Positions 23,090 to 32,547 of a stretch of DNA of 47,846 bases are shown here, piece after piece. The translations under genes were made by a program, and so were the position numbers. The notes under the pieces were generated by a model. It did not search any database and had not been told where the DNA came from. It saw only the letters and a list, made by a program, of their open reading frames with translations. How positions within the stretch are numbered: position 1 is the stretch's first letter; the number at the start of each line of letters is the position of its first letter. Origin of the DNA: CAYLPT01 sp964385645 (GTDB lineage: Bacteria > Armatimonadota > Hebobacteria > Hebobacterales > Hebobacteraceae); the NCBI GenBank assembly GCA_964385645.1, contig CAYLPT010000125.1, positions 1 to 47,846 of the forward strand. The letters run 5' to 3'.

Positions 23090-24988
23090 ATGAGACGGCG
23101 CCGATGGCTGCTGTGCCTGCTGGGCCTGGCGCTGGCCGCCCTCGACGGGCCGGCGGCAACCGCCGCGCCAGGAGCGCGCCCCGCATCAGAGGGCGCCTGG
23201 CATCTCTCATCGGTGGAGGGAGGGGAAGCCACAGGGGTGGCAAGGGAGCGAACGAGCATGCCGCAGAGGGCCGAGTACCAGCCGCAGTTCTGGATCTTCG
23301 GGAGCGTGGACCCCAACTTCATGCCTCGCGCTCGGGAGCTGGGCTTCGTCGGGGTTGGCTTCTGGGCGGCCGACCGTGACGGCGAGCGCATCAAGTACTA
23401 CTTCGACTCGCCCACCCTCGAGCAGGTGGACTGGGCTTGCGGGGTGGCGAGCGACCAGAGCGCCACGACCTACGACTACGCGGGGCTCGAGCGCCAGGGC
23501 CGCGGGCTTGCGGAATACGCGGTTCGCGCCCATGCGGCAGGGCTGAAGGTGATGGCCAACATGGAGGGCGTGAACCCATACCACTGGGAGGCGGGCCGCA
23601 CCAAGTGGACCCCGGAGATCATCTCCGGGGTGGCCGAGGACCTCCATCGCGGCGGCGCCGACCGCTGGTTCACCGAGTGCGTCGCCGGTTGGCCGGCGCT
23701 GTTCGAGGCCCTTGCGGCGACCTGCCGGCGGATAGGCATGGAGTATCAGGAGGGCAGCGATCCGGGCTACCTGCACCAGTGGGACTCCGAGACCGGCGGC
23801 TTCTTCGTCCGTCTGGCCCCCCAGGCCAGCATGGTCAGCATGTATCACTATCACTATAAGAGGGACGAGATGGGCAAGCTCGCCAGCCTGGCCCAGGAGG
23901 GCTCCCTGGCTTATGCTTTCGCCCGCGGGTGGGGGCTCCCGACTGCGCTCGTCTACACGGTGGGGCACGACTGGGGCGAGTCGCCCGAGGACTGGGAGGG
24001 CATTCTCAAAGCGAGCATCATCATCCGCGCGCTCCAGTTCCGGACCCGGGACATCATGATCATCGGAGAAACCGAGGAGAAGGCGCGCCAGCTCGATGTC
24101 CCCGGCATGACCCGCTGGCTCCGGGAGCTGGTCGCTAAGCAACAGGAGGAGCGGCGGCCCCTGCTCAACGTGGTCGCCCACCTACGCACCGGCGCCGGTT
24201 CGCACTGGCGCGACCTCGCCACCTCCGGCGATGCCATCGCCTCGGGCGCCTTCCACGCCGGCTGGGATGTGGTGGCCACCACCGCGCCACTGTCCGCGGC
24301 CGACGCTTACTACGTCTACACGGCAGGCGCCGACCAGCAGGGTGTGCTCGACCTCACCCCCGGGATCACGGCCCTGTTCGCGGGCGATAAGCCTGTCTTT
24401 CTGCAGATCGGCTGGGCTCTGCCCAGCGGCGCGGCCCTCACCCCGGCCTGGCGAGAGGCGCTGTCGCGGTGCGGGGTAGACCCCGCGGGCGCCTTCGAGG
24501 AGGGAAATCTGCCAAGCACAGGCACATACGAGGGGCAGCGACTCCGCTACACCGGCGTCTACACGGCCTACACCCTCACCGACCGCCGACACGGCGCCCT
24601 CGTCCCCACCGAGGCGATCACGGGGGACGTGCTCGCCTCCGGTGACAGCGTCCCCCTGATCGTCGGCAGAGGGGACAAGTACCTGATCCCCGCTAACTGC
24701 CTGAGCTGGCAGATGATGTACCCTATCGGACACCTGCTATCGGGGAGCGGCGCGCTGCCCTCCTCGGATGTCTGGGGCATTGCGGGAGAGCAGGTAAGCG
24801 CATTCCTGGCGATCCACGACACCGTGCTCGAGGTCACGCTGCCGCGCCTCTCCGCTGGCAGGCGGCTGCGCCTCCGGCAGTGGGATAGGCGCCATCAGCA
24901 GACACATGAGGAGCTGCTCACATATACGGGGAGCCTGCGCCGCGACATGGCGCAGTTCGACTTCGTGCTGATCGAGGCGCTGCCTTAG
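23090..24988 (+). CDS. secreted protein of unknown function, glycosidase-like barrel
   Basis: A 632-residue protein. ATG at 23090 with GAGGAGG upstream; an Arg-rich n-region and hydrophobic core (WLLCLLGLALAAL) form a signal peptide cleaved near residue 26. The central part has features of a TIM-barrel hydrolase (ELGFVGVGFWAADRDGERI; GLKVMANMEGVNPYHWEAG; MEYQEGSDPGYLHQWDSE), followed by an amidotransferase-like region (GWDVVATTAPLSAADAYYVY) and a C-terminal beta domain. I do not recognise a named family. It is transcribed divergently from the GH-A hydrolase at 20314-22776 and converges on the large membrane protein gene. Confidence 0.7.
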   Translation: MRRRRWLLCLLGLALAALDGPAATAAPGARPASEGAWHLSSVEGGEATGVARERTSMPQRAEYQPQFWIFGSVDPNFMPRARELGFVGVGFWAADRDGERIKYYFDSPTLEQVDWACGVASDQSATTYDYAGLERQGRGLAEYAVRAHAAGLKVMANMEGVNPYHWEAGRTKWTPEIISGVAEDLHRGGADRWFTECVAGWPALFEALAATCRRIGMEYQEGSDPGYLHQWDSETGGFFVRLAPQASMVSMYHYHYKRDEMGKLASLAQEGSLAYAFARGWGLPTALVYTVGHDWGESPEDWEGILKASIIIRALQFRTRDIMIIGETEEKARQLDVPGMTRWLRELVAKQQEERRPLLNVVAHLRTGAGSHWRDLATSGDAIASGAFHAGWDVVATTAPLSAADAYYVYTAGADQQGVLDLTPGITALFAGDKPVFLQIGWALPSGAALTPAWREALSRCGVDPAGAFEEGNLPSTGTYEGQRLRYTGVYTAYTLTDRRHGALVPTEAITGDVLASGDSVPLIVGRGDKYLIPANCLSWQMMYPIGHLLSGSGALPSSDVWGIAGEQVSAFLAIHDTVLEVTLPRLSAGRRLRLRQWDRRHQQTHEELLTYTGSLRRDMAQFDFVLIEALP

Positions 24989-25013
24989 CAGCCGAGCCAC
25001 CGGCGTACTGGGC

Positions 25014-26969
25014 CTACAGGCGGCCGTGGGTAGCGAGGGCGACGAGAGCCCACAGGCCGACGTTGGCCACATCCCCGACGATCAGGCCGACGGCGAGTGG
25101 CACCGTGGGGCGGAAGAGACGCAGCCCGCCATAGCGGATCACTAACGTCTTGAGCAGCCAGCCTACGAAGAACGGCATGTAGTACCAGTGAGCGCCCCAG
25201 GTGTTAGCAGCGATGTAGCCTAGAGGGTGCAGGGGCCACCACCAGAACCGCAACCGCATGATGCCGAGGAGGACCACCACGGCGCCGCCGGCCAGGACGG
25301 CCGCGATGCCGCCGGGCTTGACGGCGGCCGCGCCGGGGTCGGTGAGGTAGTTCTCGATGCGACCGCCCGCGTTGAGCGTCTGCCAGGAGAAGTTGGTGTA
25401 GCTGAGGGCCCTGCTCATGCCCATGAAGCCGTGGTGGTACATCTGCGTCATGGTGACGTAGGTGGAGGACAGGAGCGCGAGCACGACCACCCCGATGATG
25501 GCCGCGACCAGCCGGCGCGCGTTGAGCCCGGCGGCGTCCGCCACCTTGAAGGAGTCCATGGCGCTGCCGGGCAGAGACTCGAACGAGATGCCCGTGCCGG
25601 CCTGGAAGGACCAGTGAAGGGAGATGAGGGTGATGAGCTCGGGCCGGCGGAACACGCCCATGCCGGCGGTGCCCATGAAGAGCTCCTGGAGCTCGCAGGG
25701 ATAGCAGAGGAAGCCGAGGCCGGCCTCGGCGCGCAGCCGCGTCATGAGCAGGAAGTAGGCGACCATGGCGCCTATGAACAGTGCGCCGACCCATACCCGG
25801 CAGCCGGCGAGCCAGCAGTAGTAGAGCAGGCCCGCGAAGGACGCTGCGAACCCCGCCAGGGCCCAGCGATAGCTCAGGGGCTCGCTGGCGTCGTCGGGGC
25901 ACTTCACCAGGCCGAGCGCGGCGCGAGCCGCGTGACCCAGGTGGCGGCGGGCGGTCCATAGCACCAGCGCGAGGAGGGTGAAGGCCGCGCCGGCGCCCTG
26001 GAAGTAAGGGGCCGGGAACTCGATGCCGTACATCTCGGAGGGCAGCTGTGGGGTTCCTCCGGTTGCGACGGCGGCCACGTGCAGCGCCAGCCGAACGCAC
26101 CAGAAGAACCACACCGAGAACGCCAACTCCCTCGGAACGAGATAGGCGAGCGCGATCATCCAGGGCCAGAGCACGAGGTCCACCTGGCCGAGGCCGGCCC
26201 AGATGCCGACGCGCTGCCACCTCAGAATCGGCACCGGACCCAGGGGTATGGCCGGCACCGCGGGGACGCGCTGGGAGAGGCTGTTGACGAAGCTGACGCC
26301 GAGGGAGATGGCGAAGCCCGCCCAGAAAAGATGGGCGGTCGTCAGCAGACCCGCGCTGCGGCCCTCGCGGATGGTCGCCAGGGGGATCTGCGCGAGCGGG
26401 AAGCTGAGCCGCTCGTGGCCGATCCACTGGCGGCGGAAGATGATGGTGAGACACAGCGTGGCCGTGAACAGCAGCAGAATCAGCGCCCACAGGGAGACGA
26501 GCGCTGGCAGCCAGGCCGACCAGGGCACCGCCGGCGCGCCCTGGAAGTAGCCCTCGACAACTGCGTACTCCGACGGAGCGAACCAGGTGGGGATCTCCCC
26601 GAGGAAGAGAGCCTCCCACTCGAGGTGCGTCCTCGCCATGTAGTGGAAGGCGACATTCCGGGAAAGGGCGATGGGGAAGAGGCCGTGGCCGATGATCGCG
26701 CCGCCGACCAACACCAGGCAGTAGACGGTCAGCAGCTCACTGCGGCGGAGGCCGCGGCGCCGCAGCCAGGGCAGCGCCATAAGCCCCCCGAGCGCCAGAA
26801 GGACAGCCACCGGCGCGGCGGCCGGGACCCCCGAGGTGAGATCGGGCACCCGGTACCAGACGTTCTCGACGTAGAAGGCGAGGGGCGTGAGGAGGACGAC
26901 TGCCACGTAGGCGATCAGCACGGCACGCCATGTGACGCCGCCACCCTGTGGTCTCCTCTCGGCGCTCAC
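25014..26969 (-). CDS. large polytopic membrane protein (DUF6785-like)
   Basis: A 651-residue protein with about 14 membrane segments. GTG start at 26969 with AAAGGA 7 bases upstream. It shares clear landmarks with the protein at 46191-47846: an I-x-R-R-x-W...E-[KR]-L-x-FPL loop, a R-F-x-WWPLHP stretch, and a near-C-terminal LxxRYGGLR motif. Proteins of this kind are common in Planctomycetes- and Armatimonadetes-like genomes next to sugar-degrading genes and are often annotated only as DUF6784/DUF6785; the name is from memory. Transport of oligosaccharides or peptides is a guess based on topology and neighbours. Confidence 0.82.
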   Translation of the reverse strand: MSAERRPQGGGVTWRAVLIAYVAVVLLTPLAFYVENVWYRVPDLTSGVPAAAPVAVLLALGGLMALPWLRRRGLRRSELLTVYCLVLVGGAIIGHGLFPIALSRNVAFHYMARTHLEWEALFLGEIPTWFAPSEYAVVEGYFQGAPAVPWSAWLPALVSLWALILLLFTATLCLTIIFRRQWIGHERLSFPLAQIPLATIREGRSAGLLTTAHLFWAGFAISLGVSFVNSLSQRVPAVPAIPLGPVPILRWQRVGIWAGLGQVDLVLWPWMIALAYLVPRELAFSVWFFWCVRLALHVAAVATGGTPQLPSEMYGIEFPAPYFQGAGAAFTLLALVLWTARRHLGHAARAALGLVKCPDDASEPLSYRWALAGFAASFAGLLYYCWLAGCRVWVGALFIGAMVAYFLLMTRLRAEAGLGFLCYPCELQELFMGTAGMGVFRRPELITLISLHWSFQAGTGISFESLPGSAMDSFKVADAAGLNARRLVAAIIGVVVLALLSSTYVTMTQMYHHGFMGMSRALSYTNFSWQTLNAGGRIENYLTDPGAAAVKPGGIAAVLAGGAVVVLLGIMRLRFWWWPLHPLGYIAANTWGAHWYYMPFFVGWLLKTLVIRYGGLRLFRPTVPLAVGLIVGDVANVGLWALVALATHGRL

Positions 26970-27123
26970 GCCCGCGTCCTTTCATCCCGGGCCGCAGCAG
27001 GTGCTGGGCAGCCCCTGCCCACCCGCCTCACCTCGCGCGGGCAGTATTCGGGCCGGACGACTTGGCGCCCTGCCCACCAGCAGAACCGACCACCGCATGG
27101 AGGGCGCGACCGCGGTCCGCCCG

Positions 27124-27921
27124 CTAGAGTCCGAGGTGCGCCCGCACGACGGCCTCCAGCTCCTCCGGGTACCTCACGCCCCAGCGTGAGCAGGCCGCCC
27201 GCGCATCGCGGGAGAACGCGGCGAGCTCCTCGGTCAGCGCCGACCGCACCAGCCCGGGGTCAGTGGCCCCGAAGTAGCGCAGCATCACTTGCCGGCGATC
27301 TGGCGTCACCACCGCCTTCGCCACGAGGGGCCACCAGCCCGGCGCCGCTCGCCCGTCGAGGGCCCGCAGCACCTCGAGATGCTCCTGGAACAGCTCGCCC
27401 TGGGCGAAGGCCAGCTTGAACTGGTCGCCGCGCCGCAGGTACTTGGCGTGGATGAAGACGTAGAGCCAGTACCGCTGTATGGACCACAGCAGGCGAGCCG
27501 GGCTGTAGGGGTAGGGCGCACCCTCGGGGACCACCTTCAGCAGCCCCGCCTTGTCGAAGAGGAACTGCGCCGGCGTCACACACACCGGCAGCGCGGCCGG
27601 CGGCTTCATGATCGTCACATCGTACTGCAAAAGAGCCCCGGCGCGCTCAAAGAGGCAGGCATAGTTGCGCCACTGGTCGCTGTTGCCACGCTCGGGCCAC
27701 CAGAGATGGATGGTCTCGCACAACCCCCCGAAGATGGTGGGGAGCTCGGAATCCACCGCCTCGAAGGCCGCGGGTTCCACAATGAACACCGGGTCTACGT
27801 CCGAGTGCTCATCCTCCTCGCTGGTGCCCACGGAGCCGCTGTGAAAGGCGGCGAGTACGCGGCTGTCCGCGCGAGACAGCTCTACGGTATCATCGAGCAG
27901 ACGGCGCAGCACTTGATGCAT
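27124..27921 (-). CDS. nucleotidyltransferase-domain protein
   Basis: A 265-residue protein with the polymerase-beta-type nucleotidyltransferase signature: Gly29-Ser30 followed by HSDVDPVF with Asp41 and Asp43 as metal ligands, and a third acidic strand in LQYDVTIMK. The helical C-terminal half is as in streptomycin- or lincosamide-type adenylyltransferases (KLAFAQGELFQEHLEVLRAL). Length and layout suit a small-molecule AMP transferase rather than a short MNT toxin-antitoxin protein. The substrate is unknown. It stands alone, with decayed DNA upstream. Confidence 0.78.
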   Translation of the reverse strand: MHQVLRRLLDDTVELSRADSRVLAAFHSGSVGTSEEDEHSDVDPVFIVEPAAFEAVDSELPTIFGGLCETIHLWWPERGNSDQWRNYACLFERAGALLQYDVTIMKPPAALPVCVTPAQFLFDKAGLLKVVPEGAPYPYSPARLLWSIQRYWLYVFIHAKYLRRGDQFKLAFAQGELFQEHLEVLRALDGRAAPGWWPLVAKAVVTPDRRQVMLRYFGATDPGLVRSALTEELAAFSRDARAACSRWGVRYPEELEAVVRAHLGL

Positions 27922-28363
27922 GTTAGCCTCGATCGTCGGAGGACCCGCCCGGCCGCCCTGGCGGCGACCTCCTGCTCGACCTCGCCGCCAGCGAGCCAGA
28001 CGTCGCAGGTGACGCCACGCGGCTCGTTGTACAGGCCCAGGAGCACGGCCGGATGGTGGGTGGCTCTGTCGCTGGCTGGTCGACTGTGTCTATCAGGATG
28101 TGCAAGACGGGGGGTCCGGGGTGGGCTGCGCGGTGCCACTGTCGTGCCCAGCAGCAAGCAGCCCGAGAAGACCGCTGCCTCGCGGGTGAGACTCACCAGC
28201 CTGGTCCACCGTGTCATGATGCTCTCCCCGCGGCCAGCGGGCCCTCGCCCATGTGGTCTAGTCGCGGGGTGAGAATACGCCCACCTCGTGGGGCCGTCAA
28301 CCGAACGACGAGAAGCGCGACGCCGCTGCATCACCGCGCGCTCGCAAGCTGGGGGTTGAGCGG
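27922..28363. other. no intact gene; possible decayed secreted-protein gene
   Basis: A minus-strand frame beginning with ATG near 28217 gives a signal-peptide-like start (VFSGCLLLGTTVAP) and then unconvincing Pro/Arg-rich sequence. A stretch reading VLLGLYNEPRGVTCDVW appears further on in the same frame. It could be the remnant of an exported protein, but I cannot assign a family. Confidence 0.3.
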
Positions 28364-28801
28364 CTACAGCTTCGAGGTGCAGTGGGCGCAGCGAGTGGCA
28401 GCCAGAGCTATCCGGGACAGGCAGTACGGGCACTCCCTGGTCGTCGCAGCAGGTGGCGCCTCCCGCTTCATCCTGTTGACCTGGCGGACGATGAGGAAGA
28501 CCGCAAAGGCCACGATGACGAACCCCACGAGCTGGTTTGCGAACAGCCCGTAGTTGATCGTCACCGCGCCGGCCTCCTGGGCCTCTGCCACAGACAAGTA
28601 GGGGCCCGGAGTGGCCCCCTCCCTGATCACGACGAATAGGTTCGCGAAGTCTACCTTGCCCAGCAGCAGCCCGATGGGTGGCATGACGATATCCGCCACC
28701 AGCGACTGCACGATGCCGCCGAAGGCCGCTCCGATGATGATCCCGACCGCCATGTCAACCACACTGCCACGCAACGCGAACTCCCGGAACTCCTTCAGCA
28801 T
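28364..28801 (-). CDS. mscL: large-conductance mechanosensitive channel MscL
   Basis: A 145-residue pore protein that opens under membrane tension to release solutes. The family N-terminus is clear (LKEFREFALRGSVVDMAVG, then IIIGAAFGGIVQSLVADIVMPP), TM1 and TM2 are in place, and the NYGLFANQLVGFVIVAFAVF second helix is present. The ATG at 28801 has GGAGG just upstream. Unusually for MscL, the C-terminus ends in two CxxC knuckles (CPYC...CAHC), a small zinc-ribbon-like tail also seen in some MscL proteins from other phyla. Confidence 0.95.
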   Translation of the reverse strand: MLKEFREFALRGSVVDMAVGIIIGAAFGGIVQSLVADIVMPPIGLLLGKVDFANLFVVIREGATPGPYLSVAEAQEAGAVTINYGLFANQLVGFVIVAFAVFLIVRQVNRMKREAPPAATTRECPYCLSRIALAATRCAHCTSKL

Positions 28802-28955
28802 CGCCTCGCCTCCCTCCCGCCAGGATCCAGGCCGCCTGGCGCGCCCGGGGCTGCCCAAGCGCGGATGCGTTAGGCGCAGGACCGGGCGTTCCTGGTCTGC
28901 TTCCAGCCAAGACGCCGTTGCACGGCGATGACCGCCGCCGGCAGTCGCCCTCACA

Positions 28956-30026
28956 TCAGCCAGTCCACTCCTGGGGTTGGGCGCTGATCTCCCGCCCTTC
29001 GCTCAGCGCCTGCTGGGCGACGAGGTTGAGGTAATGGTCCTGGCACGCTTCGGCGAGGGGATAGAACTCCCGGCCTGTGTGGAGGTATTCGTCCATCTTC
29101 ACCAGGCAGGTCGCGATCGCGATCTCATCGTCGGGCAGGGACGCCGGCGCAAAGGGGTTGGTGTAGGCCCACTCGTCGCCGACCTGGATGCCCCGCAGGT
29201 GGAACCCATGAAGGTCTCCGTTCGCGCCGGTTACATGACGCCGCAGGTCGAGCGCGATGGGGGTCCGGTAGTCCTTCAGATAGTGGATGACATCGTTGAC
29301 GATCTCGCCCCGCTCTCCCCGGATCAACACCCGCCGATTGCGGATCCAGCCGAAGTACTGGTCGCCGGTGAAGTCGAGCACTCCCAGTCGGTCCCCCCAG
29401 TCGAGGAAGACGATGTCCTGCTCGGAGCTCCTGATCCGCTCTTCGGTCGGAGGCCCATCCCGTCCGCTGCCGGCGACAATGGGGGCGATGAAGCGCTTGC
29501 CGCTGATCTTCGGCGCCTCGTAGCCGACCCCCAGGAAGCGACGGATCAGGCTGATGCCGTGGTAGCCGTGGGCGACGGAGACCTGCGCGTGTGTCGGCCT
29601 GCCCAGCAGGCCCTTCCGGATGAGAGCGGAGCACGCCTGGTGATGGGGCTGGGCCCAGTACTGCTCTGCTACCTGGATCCTGGCGCCCCTCCGGGTCAGC
29701 GCGCTTACCTCCTGAAGCTGGGCCAGATCCGGGGCCGGCGGCGTCTCCGACAGGACCGGCATCCCGCGGGCGGCCAGTGCGGCCAGCAGGCCGGGGTTGC
29801 TTGCCCAGCTCACCGAGGTAACAACGAACGACGGCCCGGTGCGCAGCAGCTCCTCGGTATCTGCGCAGACGCGAACTCCCCAGGCCCGCTCGAATGGCTC
29901 CCGCCTCTCAGCGTTGCGGACTACCACGCCCGTGATGGCGAACCACTCCGGCAGGGCCTCTGCGATACGGAGGTAGAACTCTGTACGCCAGCCCGCCCCG
30001 ACGATGCCGAACGAGATGGGTTTCAT
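28956..30026 (-). CDS. Gfo/Idh/MocA-family oxidoreductase
   Basis: A 356-residue NAD(P)-dependent sugar or cyclitol oxidoreductase. The Rossmann nucleotide-binding turn is GIVGAGWRTEFYLR near residue 6. The expected EKP-type catalytic lysine motif is replaced by LSETPPAPD, and AEQYWAQPHH follows. Loss of the lysine suggests altered chemistry or a non-catalytic member. The ATG at 30026 has CGGAGG upstream and overlaps the stop of the preceding paralogue by four bases (ATGA), so the pair is co-translated. Confidence 0.85.
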   Translation of the reverse strand: MKPISFGIVGAGWRTEFYLRIAEALPEWFAITGVVVRNAERREPFERAWGVRVCADTEELLRTGPSFVVTSVSWASNPGLLAALAARGMPVLSETPPAPDLAQLQEVSALTRRGARIQVAEQYWAQPHHQACSALIRKGLLGRPTHAQVSVAHGYHGISLIRRFLGVGYEAPKISGKRFIAPIVAGSGRDGPPTEERIRSSEQDIVFLDWGDRLGVLDFTGDQYFGWIRNRRVLIRGERGEIVNDVIHYLKDYRTPIALDLRRHVTGANGDLHGFHLRGIQVGDEWAYTNPFAPASLPDDEIAIATCLVKMDEYLHTGREFYPLAEACQDHYLNLVAQQALSEGREISAQPQEWTG

Positions 30027-31099
30027 CGCGAACCTCCGGCAGGTGGAAGCTTCCGCCCGTCGCGGCCGCCGCCGGCGCCGGAATAGGGCGTGCCAGGATC
30101 CCAGTCGCTTCTCGCGGGGGGAACGAAGCTCGCCACAGGCAGCTCCACCCTGCAGCCGTGCCTGCATGACAGGTAGGCCGCCTCGCATAGCTCCAGCGCC
30201 TGCAGTGAGCTCTCGGGGATCGAGTAGTCCGGCGCACCCTCGTCAATCTGCCGTGCCAGCGCCTCGAGGTGGTCCAGATGGCCCCTGCCGCCGGGCGGCG
30301 CCTGCACCAGCTTGCCCCCCGGGCTGCGGGCGTCCACGATCATGTACGCGCTCTCCCAGGCCCAGAACTCGATCAGCCCCTCGCTGCCGACCAGCCGGAA
30401 CACGGTGTCTTTGCCTTGCCTCGTCGTCGTCAGATAGTCGCCAGTGTGCATCACTATCCGGGCGCCGCCTCGCGCCTGCGCATAGGTGACCGCCATGGTC
30501 TCCACTTGCATGCCGTCCCGGTAGGTCCTGGAGCTCGTATCGCAGGCGGCCATCACGAACTCCACCGGTTGGCGGCCGATCAGCCAGCACGCATAGTTGA
30601 GCCAGTGGACCCCTGCGTTGATGATATCCCAGCCGGAGCATTCGATCTCTATCAGGTTCAGCGTGCCGATGTCGCCCTGCTGGACGCGGTGCAGGATCTC
30701 CTTCGTGTGGGCTGAGACGAGCAGGTTATGCGGAGTGGCCATGGGCAGCGACCTCTCCTTGACCATCGCCAGGATCGCGGCGCCGTCGGCCGTCGTGTCG
30801 GCCAGGGGCTTCTCGACCAGCACGCCCTTGAGGGGCAGCCTGAGCGCCGCCTCCGTGACTGCGCGGTGGGAGGGCGCCCAGGTGGAGACGCAGACGATAT
30901 CAGTGGGCCGCTCGCGGAACATGGCTTCATGGCTGTCGAACACCGCGATCTTCGGGTAGTCCTTCTCAAGCGCGTCACGCGCGACCGAAGAGATGTCAGC
31001 AGCCGCGACCAACTCGAACCGATCCGAGGACCGCAGGGCGTCTAGGCTCAGCCGCCCGCCGGTCCCGCCGCCGACCACGCTCGCCGTGTACTTCCTCAT
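30023..31099 (-). CDS. Gfo/Idh/MocA-family oxidoreductase
   Basis: A 358-residue enzyme with the Rossmann turn VVGGGTGGRLSL near residue 8, the canonical catalytic EKPLADT motif (Lys near residue 97), and a C-terminal alpha/beta domain including GSEGLIEFWAWE. It carries out reversible NAD(P)-linked oxidation of a sugar or sugar acid. ATG at 31099 with GGGAGGTG upstream. It is the first gene of a two-gene operon with a divergent paralogue lacking the EKP lysine, suggesting a heteromeric or sequential pathway. The substrate is unknown. Confidence 0.9.
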   Translation of the reverse strand: MRKYTASVVGGGTGGRLSLDALRSSDRFELVAAADISSVARDALEKDYPKIAVFDSHEAMFRERPTDIVCVSTWAPSHRAVTEAALRLPLKGVLVEKPLADTTADGAAILAMVKERSLPMATPHNLLVSAHTKEILHRVQQGDIGTLNLIEIECSGWDIINAGVHWLNYACWLIGRQPVEFVMAACDTSSRTYRDGMQVETMAVTYAQARGGARIVMHTGDYLTTTRQGKDTVFRLVGSEGLIEFWAWESAYMIVDARSPGGKLVQAPPGGRGHLDHLEALARQIDEGAPDYSIPESSLQALELCEAAYLSCRHGCRVELPVASFVPPARSDWDPGTPYSGAGGGRDGRKLPPAGGSR

Positions 31100-31293
31100 C
31101 CTGCACCTCCCAGGTCGCCCGGCGGCCGCCGGCAATGCTCGCGCCCGGGCGTGCGCGTCCGAACCTGGGGGGGTCTTCGTCGGGTTATCCCCTCACCCCT
31201 ACCTGCTGCCCGCGATGGCAGCCCATCGTGGGAGGAGGCCGCGCTGGAGGAGGCGAAGCCGAGGCTTCAGCGCTCCACGGCCAGGGGACCCCC

Positions 31294-32547
31294 ATGGGCT
31301 AGCACCTGCCCTGCTCCGGCCTGCTCCTCGTGGGCGCAGCGCTGCTGCTGGCGGCCTCGCCGTGCCCGGGCGCTCCGGTCCTCTACGGCGCCCACGGTGA
31401 GGGGCCCAAGCCGGTGCTGCTCGGCTCCGTGGACAAGAGCCGGCCCGCTGACTGGCGCAACCAGGGCGGCAACCTCTGGACCACCGGGGCGCCACCGACG
31501 CCGGACGCGTTGCCCGCGCCGACGACGAGCGCGCTGCCGTGGCGGCTCCACACCTAAGGTGACGCGGCGGCCATCGGGGCGGTGACTGATGCCAGCCGGG
31601 CCGGCTTCCGGGTGACCTGCGCGCGGTCGGGCGACGCCGGCCATGACATCCAGGTCTGCCTGCTGCCCCTCCACATCGAGGCCGGCCAGACATACTGGCT
31701 CCTCTTTCGCGCCCGCGCCAGCGAGCCACTCCGCATCCCCGCGCCGGTGCTCATGGAGGCGGGGAGGCCCTGGTCGGGCTACTCCTCGATGCCGGTCCGC
31801 CGCAGGCTCACGGTGAGGACGGAGTGGCGCACCTACTCCCAGCTCTACGAAGCCGGCGTCAGCGCGGAGGACGCGCGCCTGACCTTCTTCCTGGGCGGTC
31901 AGCTTCCCGCGGGGGCATCTCTCTGGGTGTACAGCCTCAGCTTCCTCGAAGCCGCCCCGGGCGAGGCCGCGGGCAGCCTTCCCGTGGACGTCGGCAACCT
32001 CATCTTCGACGGCGAGAGCTGCGGTGCCAAGATCTGGGGGTGGCACGGGCGGGGCCCACAGCAGCAGGACGAGTTCTGGTACGACGAGGAGCGCCAGGTG
32101 CTGGAGGTCTACTCGGTGGGCAACCCCGCCGACCGCCACCGCTCCATCGAGGTCGCCCTCACCCGCCACATCATAGACCAGTCGGGAGCGAGCCACGTGA
32201 TCTATGATGGCCTGGTGGAGCGCTGCCGTCTATGGGAGATCTACGACGCCGCCCTCACCAACCAGAACAACGAGCCCAGGGTGGCGCAGTCCGACATCAC
32301 CTGCCGCGACAACGTCATCTGGAGCTGCGAGTACTCCTTCGAGTACTGGAACCGGCCGGCCGACAGCTCTCGCACCCAGCGGATTCGCTTCGAGCGCAAG
32401 ACCTATCGCGCAGTGCGCGGGGGGATGCGCACCAGCGCTGTCGCCTGGCGCTGGTGCTTCTCGCGTGGATCCTCTGCGAGCCGGGCCTCGGACACCGGCA
32501 GCCAGGAAGCGCGGCCTGGGGCGGACCGCTACTGCCAGGGCACGTAG
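31294..32547 (+). pseudogene. decayed right-handed parallel beta-helix protein gene
   Basis: One frame encodes a secreted beta-helix protein, but it is broken several times. ATG at 31294 is followed two codons later by TAG (31300-31302), then a signal peptide (LLLVGAALLLAASPC). TAA interrupts at 31555-31557. The family landmarks are present: LFDGE/LIFDGESCG, QDEFWYDEE, VYSVGNPADRHRSIEVALTR, HIIDQSG. VIYDGL then joins directly to VERCRLWEIYDAALTNQNN, skipping roughly 60 residues expected between them (the HGIGGG-type region). The 3' end drifts into Arg-rich sequence after SFEYWNRP. Both stops could be single C-to-T changes from CAG and CAA. It converges on the sulfatase gene with a 19-base overlap. 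Confidence 0.7.

Noticed and set aside
21937..23379. 480-codon plus-strand open frame
   Set aside because: It overlaps the GH-A hydrolase antisense and the start of the 23090 gene in another frame; no domain.
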